Of a DNA stretch of 33,200 nucleotides, positions 28,935 to 33,200 are shown piece after piece. The DNA lies in the IMG/VR virus record IMGVR_UViG_3300013103_000033, positions 1 through 33,200 of that record. One strand, written 5' to 3'. The position numbers and the translations under genes were made by a program. Each line of letters starts with the position of its first letter. Positions within the stretch are counted from its first letter, which is position 1. A model generated the notes under the pieces. It ran no database searches. It was not told where the DNA came from and saw only the letters and a list, made by a program, of their open reading frames with translations. The stretch is from a virus.

Positions 28935-29723
28935 ATGCACCCAGCATATGTACAAGGCTACGCCGAGGTCATGACCAAAATGGCCAATATCACTGAAGAA
29001 GATATCGCTGCTGCTCTAGCTGGCCGCACCGACCGCGATATTTCTCCTGAGGAGGTGTCTCAGTACGCCCGTGAGCAAGGCCGCGAGGGCTACATGGGAG
29101 CCAGCAGCCATCCCAAATGGGGTGTCGGAATCGGCGGCGTGCTCGGTGGCGGCCTGGGTGCCCTGGGTGGAACGATAGCTCGTGGTAAGCCTGGAGTGGG
29201 GACCGCCATAGGTGCGGGCTTAGGCGCTCTTGGGGGCGGCGGTCTTGGCTATCTGGCCGGGAAAGCCAGCCAGAAAGGCGTAGGCCACCGTGAAAAAATG
29301 TGGGGACAGGAACTGGGCGATATCGCTCAGGCGGGACGAGTTCCGAGAGAACTTGCACATACATACGAGCACGGTCGGGAGCTTGAAAACCTCCTCCCCT
29401 ACGCCAGCGGCATCCAAGAAGAAACCGCCAAACCTCTCACCCCTGAGGAGTTCGCGATGCTCCGCTCCGGCTTGATGAAAGAACTCATGACGGAGAAGGG
29501 CATCGAGGGGGCGCTCTCCGGGGCTGCGATGGGCGGACGCTATGAGGGAGGCGAAGAAAATAGCCGCGATAAGCTACAACGCCAGCTCATCGGTGCCGCC
29601 CTCGAAGGAGGACTAGGGACACTCAAAGGCATGCGCGAGGCTCGTGAACGCGCAAGCACACTCTCCGACCTCTACGAACGTGGTTACGGCCATTTAGCTG
29701 GACGCATGTACGGACACAAATAA
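28935..29723 (+). CDS. Glycine-zipper protein in the tRNA island
   Basis: A 262-residue protein with AAGGAGG before the ATG and its own promoter. N-terminus MHPAYVQGYAEVMTKMANITEEDI has a TKMA motif. A long Gly-rich stretch (about 57-115; VGIGGVLGGGLGALGGTIARG and GVGTAIGAGLGALGGGGLGYLAGKAS) forms one or two glycine-zipper hydrophobic segments. The C-terminal half is charged and helical. It shares its design with structural-region genes at 5763, 10681, 19452 and 20086, so it is probably a virion protein displaced into the island, or a membrane-active factor. Confidence 0.65.
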   Translation: MHPAYVQGYAEVMTKMANITEEDIAAALAGRTDRDISPEEVSQYAREQGREGYMGASSHPKWGVGIGGVLGGGLGALGGTIARGKPGVGTAIGAGLGALGGGGLGYLAGKASQKGVGHREKMWGQELGDIAQAGRVPRELAHTYEHGRELENLLPYASGIQEETAKPLTPEEFAMLRSGLMKELMTEKGIEGALSGAAMGGRYEGGEENSRDKLQRQLIGAALEGGLGTLKGMREARERASTLSDLYERGYGHLAGRMYGHK

Positions 29724-29730
29724 TCTTTCT

Positions 29731-29795
29731 ACTAGCTTCCCCAACCGCTGAGTGGGGTACAGGACGTTACGTCCTAGGTCGCCGGGGAAACTGGT
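29731..29795 (+). ncRNA. Hairpin element downstream of the glycine-zipper gene
   Basis: ACTAGCTTCCCC pairs with GGGGAAACTGGT over 12 pairs with one mismatch (29731-29742 with 29784-29795). It encloses AGGACG-TTA-CGTCCT (29761-29775), a UUA triloop like those at 25906 and 26473. No T-run follows. Confidence 0.5.
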
Positions 29796-29807
29796 GACAC
29801 GTTAGAA

Positions 29808-29937
29808 CATTATCCCCCTCATCAAGGAGCCGCAGCGCACGACAGAAATAAAATCTCCGTCGAACAGCATCGTACACTCGTGTCGTTCGTCGATATTATT
29901 TCTGTCAGCGCACGCGCCCTTGATGATGGGAATAATG
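29808..29937 (+). ncRNA. 130-nt rod-shaped RNA
   Basis: A 20-nt arm, CATTATCCCCCTCATCAAGG (29808-29827), pairs with 29918-29937 over 18 of 20 positions. After an internal loop, GACAGAAATAAAAT (29841-29854) pairs with 29893-29906 at 13 of 14 positions. The tip contains CGTCGAAC/GTTCGTCG and ACAC/GTGT. There is no coding frame. A -10-like TATGAT overlaps its 3' end for the next gene. Confidence 0.6.
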
Positions 29938-29966
29938 TATGATTCTAGTAGTAGAAGGAGGACCCT

Positions 29967-30191
29967 ATGATTCACTGCACCAATGGGTACAACCCACCCC
30001 AGTATCGCATCGCCTGTACCGGCAAGTGGGTCACACCCGACTTCGACAAGGATGTAGCACCTCTTGACGACATCTTCATCGCCACGGACGGTACCAAATA
30101 CACACCTGAAGTCCAGTACTCCAACTGTCCCAAGTGCTTGAACGCCATCCGAAATGAGGAGTTGGCCCTCGAGCCTGATCCTGAAGATTAG
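29967..30191 (+). CDS. Small zinc-ribbon-like phage protein
   Basis: A 74-residue protein with AAGGAGG before the ATG. It contains HCTNG, ACTGKWV and a CPKCLNAI knuckle, giving C-x-C and CPKC pairs suited to one zinc ion. The C-terminus is acidic. It ends 7 nt before tRNA-Leu (CAA). Similar tiny zinc proteins are frequent in phage tRNA regions. Function unknown. Confidence 0.65.
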   Translation: MIHCTNGYNPPQYRIACTGKWVTPDFDKDVAPLDDIFIATDGTKYTPEVQYSNCPKCLNAIRNEELALEPDPED

Positions 30192-30197
30192 AGCTCT

Positions 30198-30282
30198 GCG
30201 ACCGTGGCGGAATTCGGTAGACGCGCCGGATTCAAAATCCGGTGGGCTTACACCCGTGAGAGTTCGAGTCTCTCCGGTCGCA
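30198..30282 (+). tRNA. tRNA-Leu (CAA)
   Basis: Class II: acceptor GCGACCG pairs with CGGTCGC, anticodon stem CCGGA/TCCGG around TTCAAAA (anticodon CAA), long variable arm TGGGCTTACACCCGT, T-arm GAGAG-TTCGAGT-CTCTC, discriminator A. Confidence 0.92.
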
Positions 30283-30295
30283 ATTTTGGGCTACC

Positions 30296-30306
30296 TGCCC
30301 TATAAT
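30296..30306 (+). promoter_or_regulatory. -10 box with TGCCC upstream element
   Basis: TGCCC-TATAAT (TATAAT at 30301-30306), the same string as at 19432, lies 31 nt before the ATG at 30338, which has AAGGAG. It starts 14 nt after tRNA-Leu (CAA), so the two genes below have a separate promoter. Confidence 0.5.
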
Positions 30307-30337
30307 TTACGGCAGTAGCGTAACAAGGAGCCTCGTA

Positions 30338-30919
30338 ATGGCGTCGGCACAAATACCAGGAACTTTGCCAAATCCTGAATCTATGCCTGAAGAAGTTTTG
30401 AGCTTGAAGAGCATGCTCCAAGCAGTGTTCGACATGGGAGAAACCGAAGTAGACAAATCTGCAGAGCTGTCAGAGAGCATACCTGACATTGAGTACCACT
30501 CAATGATTTCAAATGTGTATGACTACGGCCCGACTGCAGAGTCCTACTACGTAAACGGAACCCGTGGTTTGTATTCCGCTTTTATGGTGTACGAACCGGC
30601 GTTTAGCTATAGCCCACCACCTGAAATGGGTATATGGGGATACCTGGTTGCGCTCTTAGTAACCTGTGAGCATGGGTCTTGTGCGTTGCTCAACTGCAAC
30701 CCTAAGATCATGGGGTCGGCTTCGATTCAGCACATTCCTTATCCGATGGATAAGGGTGATTTCTTTTTCTGGGCTGATTCAAACGAGCCCCTCACAGGGA
30801 TCAGTGAAGATGGCACCATGGGCACCGCAATGGGCCTTTTGGGCGTACAGGGGTGTACCACTACTGGTGTACGTCTGCGCGTTTATTCGTTTTACAAGTT
30901 TGTGGAGAGGCTACCATGA
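30338..30919 (+). CDS. Unknown protein of a two-gene unit
   Basis: A 193-residue protein. AAGGAG precedes the ATG. Mixed alpha/beta, with a hydrophobic beta-rich middle (IWGYLVALLVTCEHGSCALLNCNP) carrying four cysteines in VTCEHGSCALLNC, then acidic and Gly-rich parts. The ATGA overlap with the next gene and the shared promoter imply that the two products work together. Composition is virion-like (few charges, many Gly/Ser/Thr), so a head, tail or receptor-related role is possible; not recognised. Confidence 0.6.
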   Translation: MASAQIPGTLPNPESMPEEVLSLKSMLQAVFDMGETEVDKSAELSESIPDIEYHSMISNVYDYGPTAESYYVNGTRGLYSAFMVYEPAFSYSPPPEMGIWGYLVALLVTCEHGSCALLNCNPKIMGSASIQHIPYPMDKGDFFFWADSNEPLTGISEDGTMGTAMGLLGVQGCTTTGVRLRVYSFYKFVERLP

Positions 30920-31551
30920 CACATACTCCGAGCCCCGCCATGGGATCCGGGTCTCTGCTGGGACTGTACGAAGAATCCTCTGGGAATGTTAAAACTGACG
31001 GTACTCTGTCTTTCCCTCTTCAACTTGGAGACCCCGTAGCTAACGCCCCTATTCTTCATCTCAGTATCGATACAGACTTCAAAAGTCGAATTGTTACGAC
31101 ACTGGATTTGGGAGCTACAAACCCGACTAGAGACTTCGCAACATTCCCCGACTACAATAGTTTCCCTGGTCTTCCTCTCTTCATAGACCCTGGATGGATG
31201 GAGATGCTCCTGAGCGGAGACGTATTCAACCAAGTAGCTTGGGGAGGCAAACTAGCCGTTAAGCACATGATTATCCGGTGCGTCCTCGGATCAGTCGCAG
31301 TACACTTCGGAGCGTTGGATCCTTTCCATACGTATCCAGCAATGCCTCCAGCTAAAACACGCCCCTTCATTCTTCAAGAAGGAGGAGTTCTGACGCACGC
31401 ATTGAATGGTGATCGTCCCTTTGTTGTAACACTCGAGCGCACACCCCCGGAATCTCCAGTAGCGTTTATTCAAAACCTCCCAAGTATCTTCTTACAAACT
31501 TTCGAAAGCTTGAATCGCCTACGCATTGCGCTTTTCGTAGAGCGCCGGTAA
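30916..31551 (+). CDS. Unknown beta-rich protein of a two-gene unit
   Basis: A 211-residue protein, coupled to the upstream gene by ATGA overlap. Begins MTHTPSPAMGSGSLLGLYEESSG. Predicted mainly beta with a hydrophobic VAVHFGALDPFHTYPAMPP segment. Low charge and many Pro/Gly/Thr residues suggest a virion or surface protein. It ends 33 nt before tRNA-Leu (TAA). No family recognised. Confidence 0.6.
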   Translation: MTHTPSPAMGSGSLLGLYEESSGNVKTDGTLSFPLQLGDPVANAPILHLSIDTDFKSRIVTTLDLGATNPTRDFATFPDYNSFPGLPLFIDPGWMEMLLSGDVFNQVAWGGKLAVKHMIIRCVLGSVAVHFGALDPFHTYPAMPPAKTRPFILQEGGVLTHALNGDRPFVVTLERTPPESPVAFIQNLPSIFLQTFESLNRLRIALFVERR

Positions 31552-31584
31552 CCCCCAAGGGCGATAAAGGCAGTACCTGCTTAA

Positions 31585-31668
31585 GCCAGGGTGGCGTAAC
31601 CGGTAGGCGCGCGAGACTTAAAATCTTGTGGAGGTAACTCCGTACGGGTTCGATTCCCGTCCCTGGTA
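31585..31668 (+). tRNA. tRNA-Leu (TAA)
   Basis: Class II: acceptor GCCAGGG pairs with CCCTGGT (G1-U72), anticodon stem CGAGA/TCTTG around CTTAAAA (anticodon TAA), variable arm TGGAGGTAACTCCGT, T-arm ACGGG-TTCGATT-CCCGT, discriminator A. Confidence 0.92.
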
Positions 31669-31680
31669 CAAAGTGTTGGC

Positions 31681-31890
31681 TTGCGTTAGTGCACGCAACC
31701 GAGAGAGCTACTCTCTCGAATCGCGCATAGTTTACGCGCACACTTGCTCCGTCCGCTGTCTCTGGATGCACACCACGACACAACTACTTGAATGCGCTCA
31801 TGCCAAGGGATTGGCACTCGCTTTCCTCGGTTCAAGCAGTTGCAGAAATGTCCGACGTTAGCATCCAGAGATGCCTATCCCTCAGCGGAC
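31681..31890 (+). ncRNA. Structured RNA: three hairpins and a 140-nt rod
   Basis: Hairpins: TTGCGT/ACGCAA (31681-31698), CGAGAGAG-CTA-CTCTCTCG (31700-31718), and GCGC/GCGC (31723-31739). The rod: GTCCGCTG (31751-31758) with CAGCGGAC (31883-31890) and TCTCTGGATGC (31759-31769) with GCATCCAGAGA (31861-31871), continuous on the 5' side. An inner CAACTACTTGAA (31781-31792) pairs with TTCAAGCAGTTG (31831-31842) at 11 of 12. The apical hairpin is TGCCAA-GGGA-TTGGCA with a GNRA-type loop. It lies between tRNA-Leu (TAA) and the HNH gene. Confidence 0.6.
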
Positions 31891-31948
31891 TCTACAAAGT
31901 AAGCAACACTCATTGTTACATATTGTAGAACATTGTATTATTAAGCTC

Positions 31949-32362
31949 ATGCCGAATACAGACAAAAGAAAGTATACCGCTTACATGCGGGCCTACATGC
32001 TTAAGCGCTACCATGAACGCCGAACGCGCGCAGTGACATTGTTAGGCGGAGTTTGTGTAGTTTGCGGAGAATCTCATGACTTAGAAATCGACCACATCGA
32101 CCGTAAAGAGAAATCTTTTTCGATTTCTAAGTTGTGGAGCGGAAGAGAAGACCGGTTTTTAAAAGAACTTAAGAAGTGCCAATTACTGTGCAGAAAACAC
32201 CATCAGCAAAAAAGTATCAAAGAGAGAGGATGGAATTCCCGAAGCTCACACGGAACAGTAGCCGCATACACGCACGGAAAATGTCGTTGCGAAAAATGTA
32301 AAAAGGCAAAACGTAAACAGATGCGCGAATACCGAAAAAGTAGGAATGGACGGGTACCCTAG
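31949..32362 (+). CDS. HNH homing endonuclease
   Basis: A 137-residue protein from ATG 31949 (MPNTDKRKYTAYMR). A basic N-terminus leads to the nuclease core: CVVC (zinc), LEIDHIDRKEKSFS (the first His region), CQLLCRKHHQQKS (N/H and zinc). The C-terminal RSSHGTVAAYTHGKCRCEKCKKAKRKQ is a second Cys pair typical of DNA-binding tails of such enzymes. The TAG stop lies in the tRNA-Lys gene (15-nt overlap), as for the other HNH locus with tRNA-Gln. No intron is seen, so it is free-standing and intergenic. Confidence 0.85.
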   Translation: MPNTDKRKYTAYMRAYMLKRYHERRTRAVTLLGGVCVVCGESHDLEIDHIDRKEKSFSISKLWSGREDRFLKELKKCQLLCRKHHQQKSIKERGWNSRSSHGTVAAYTHGKCRCEKCKKAKRKQMREYRKSRNGRVP

Positions 32363-32428
32363 TGGCCAAAGGGACTGGACTTTTAATCCGGCGCAATTGC
32401 TTCGTGGGTTCGAATCCCGCCCCGTCCT
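32348..32428 (+). tRNA. tRNA with TTT (Lys) anticodon on a Tyr-like class II body
   Basis: Acceptor GGACGGG pairs with CCCGTCC, discriminator T. D-arm CCC-TAGTGGCCAAA-GGG is like bacterial tRNA-Tyr (GGCCAAAGGGA). Anticodon stem CTGGA/TCCGG surrounds CTTTTAA (anticodon TTT). The variable region is 12 nt (CGCAATTGCTTC), far longer than the 5 nt normal for tRNA-Lys but close to tRNA-Tyr. T-arm GTGGG-TTCGAAT-CCCGC. Confidence 0.85.
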
Positions 32429-32442
32429 CTAGGAGGACACAC

Positions 32443-32625
32443 ATGGACATCAATGTAGCTGAAATTCGAATGCTCCTTGGAATCTGCGTACGAGGGTTGC
32501 ATCACGTACGCGATAACGAAGACAACGACTTAACACCTCCTGACCGTATAGAAATTCAGGAGATCGCAGAGAAGGCAGAAGAGGCGTATGACGCTTTACG
32601 CCCGTGGGCACCTGACGAATGGTGA
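32443..32625 (+). CDS. 60-residue helical phage protein
   Basis: MDINVAEIRMLLGICVRGLHHVRDN... with AGGAGG before the ATG. Acidic and predicted two-helix, with IEIQEIAEKAEEAYDALRPW at the end. Its stop overlaps a frame leading into the next gene. Unknown function, common style of phage accessory protein. Confidence 0.6.
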   Translation: MDINVAEIRMLLGICVRGLHHVRDNEDNDLTPPDRIEIQEIAEKAEEAYDALRPWAPDEW

Positions 32626-32642
32626 GATGGGAGTTGACCAAC

Positions 32643-33083
32643 GTGGCAAACGACTACTTACGGTTCAGTGAAAAAATAATGAACCTCACCCAGAAAGAAT
32701 ACGCGTGGTTGCTGCGCGTATTCAAAACTGTAATAGATGACATGGACCCCAATGAACTCAAAGCTTTCGCGGCAGAGTTGGAACTCACACCCGAAGATCT
32801 GGAATGGGGATGGCCAGGGTTCAGTTACAGTTTTGAGGATGCTGGCAAGGCCCTGTGGATCTACTCTGACGAATACGCCAACGTAGAGAATTTGGGAGCG
32901 TTTTTGCACTCCTTCATGAAAGTGACAGGAAGAAAGGACTACATAGCCGTCACATGGGCCGAGACCTGCGACAAGCCTCGGATAGGTGCATTCGGCGGAG
33001 GAGTTCTTCTGGTAACTGCTAAGACATACGTGGTGGAGTCAAGCTGGTCACGCCTCGGAAAGCTGATCAAAGAGCATCTCTAA
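32643..33083 (+). CDS. Conserved phage protein (ANDYLxFSE type)
   Basis: A 146-residue protein starting at GTG 32643 (read MANDYLRFSEKIMNLTQKEYAWL), preceded by GGGAG; the earlier ATG at 32619 gives a non-conserved extension. The pattern ANDYLxFSExxxNLT...EEAW, FSYSFED-x-x-x-LWIYSDE, and ITWAETCDKPRIGAFGGGVLLVTA is one I know from many tailed phages (and related elements) as an uncharacterised conserved protein. Function unknown; its spread suggests a general accessory role. Confidence 0.75.
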   Translation: MANDYLRFSEKIMNLTQKEYAWLLRVFKTVIDDMDPNELKAFAAELELTPEDLEWGWPGFSYSFEDAGKALWIYSDEYANVENLGAFLHSFMKVTGRKDYIAVTWAETCDKPRIGAFGGGVLLVTAKTYVVESSWSRLGKLIKEHL

Positions 33084-33090
33084 GATTCTA

Positions 33091-33127
33091 CATTTACGTG
33101 GTAAAAGATTCTGATACAAAACAGAAT
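33091..33127 (+). repeat. Second copy of the TTAC-TGGTAAAAGA element, with hairpin
   Basis: CATTTACGTGGTAAAAGATTCTGAT here matches CATTACCTGGTAAAAGAAACTGAT at 21189-21211. As there, it is followed by a hairpin (ATTCTG 33108-33113 with CAGAAT 33122-33127). An extended -10 promoter for a further RNA is likely, though a good -35 is not seen here. Confidence 0.5.
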
Positions 33128-33200
33128 GATTCGGCTGCGACACTTGTTCACCAAGCCGCTGCCGACACCAGTTTGAGAAGGGCGAAAGCTAGTGCACATG
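33128..33200 (+). other. Start of another non-coding structured stretch, truncated by the window
   Basis: No ORF is seen. CTTG-TTCAC-CAAG forms a small hairpin (about 33149-33161), and CGGC/GCCG can pair round it. The region probably continues as another structured RNA or tRNA beyond the window. Confidence 0.3.

Noticed and set aside
21175-33200. CRISPR array or group I intron as explanation of the repeated structures
   Set aside because: No direct repeats of 25-40 bp at regular spacing and no conserved group I core or split tRNA or gene exons; hairpins differ in sequence.

Overview
The window is a piece of a large contractile-tailed phage (myovirus) genome. The evidence is an HK97-type major capsid protein next to a likely decoration protein, a 961-residue tail sheath, a candidate tail tube, a beta-helical baseplate spike and many small virion-type proteins. 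No terminase, portal or replication gene is visible. The host cannot be named. Several genes have a -10 box 6-9 nt before the ATG, so their mRNAs would be leaderless or nearly so. That is common in Actinobacteria and Deinococcus-Thermus, and the phage tmRNA has an actinobacterial-looking 5' end, but neither point is decisive.

Layout. (1) 1-14774, plus strand: small acidic, helix-rich genes with K-[ILVMFY]-A motifs, then the head genes (decoration 1188, capsid 1696), connector and neck genes (2668-7743), sheath (7795), tube candidate (11399), spike (12194) and a further structural gene (13845). (2) 14821-16302, minus strand: a reverse cassette with an HExxH metallopeptidase-like protein, a Cys-rich unknown and two tiny single-membrane-segment proteins, bounded by rho-independent terminators. 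It looks like a lysis or accessory module. (3) 16337-21178, plus strand: more virion-type genes (a 592-residue protein with an internal duplication, an FmdB-like zinc ribbon, Gly-rich proteins). (4) 21175-33200, plus strand: an RNA-rich island. It holds ten recognisable tRNAs (Met, Glu, Gln, Asp, Pro, Thr, three Leu, and a Lys-anticodon tRNA on a Tyr-like body), a complete tmRNA, tRNA remnants, two HNH endonuclease loci, a cREC-like protein, a metallophosphoesterase and many small Cys-rich or conserved phage proteins.

The most striking content is in the gaps of region 4. Most gaps between tRNAs and small genes fold into long, nearly perfect RNA rods or branched structures with 7-20 bp closing stems. 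These are at 21959-22024, 22110-22259, 23016-23114, 23223-23392, 24416-24470, 24582-24705, 25876-26095, 26473-26646, 26740-26891, 29731-29937 and 31681-31890. Several share UUA or CUA triloops and some end in terminators. They match no RNA family I recognise and are the best candidate for an undescribed system: a cassette of phage structured RNAs interleaved with tRNAs, a tmRNA, a three-codon minigene and proteins plausibly linked to RNA ends. One reading is that the island maintains or rescues translation, or acts as RNA decoys, during attack by host RNA-cleaving defences. That is inference from content and context.
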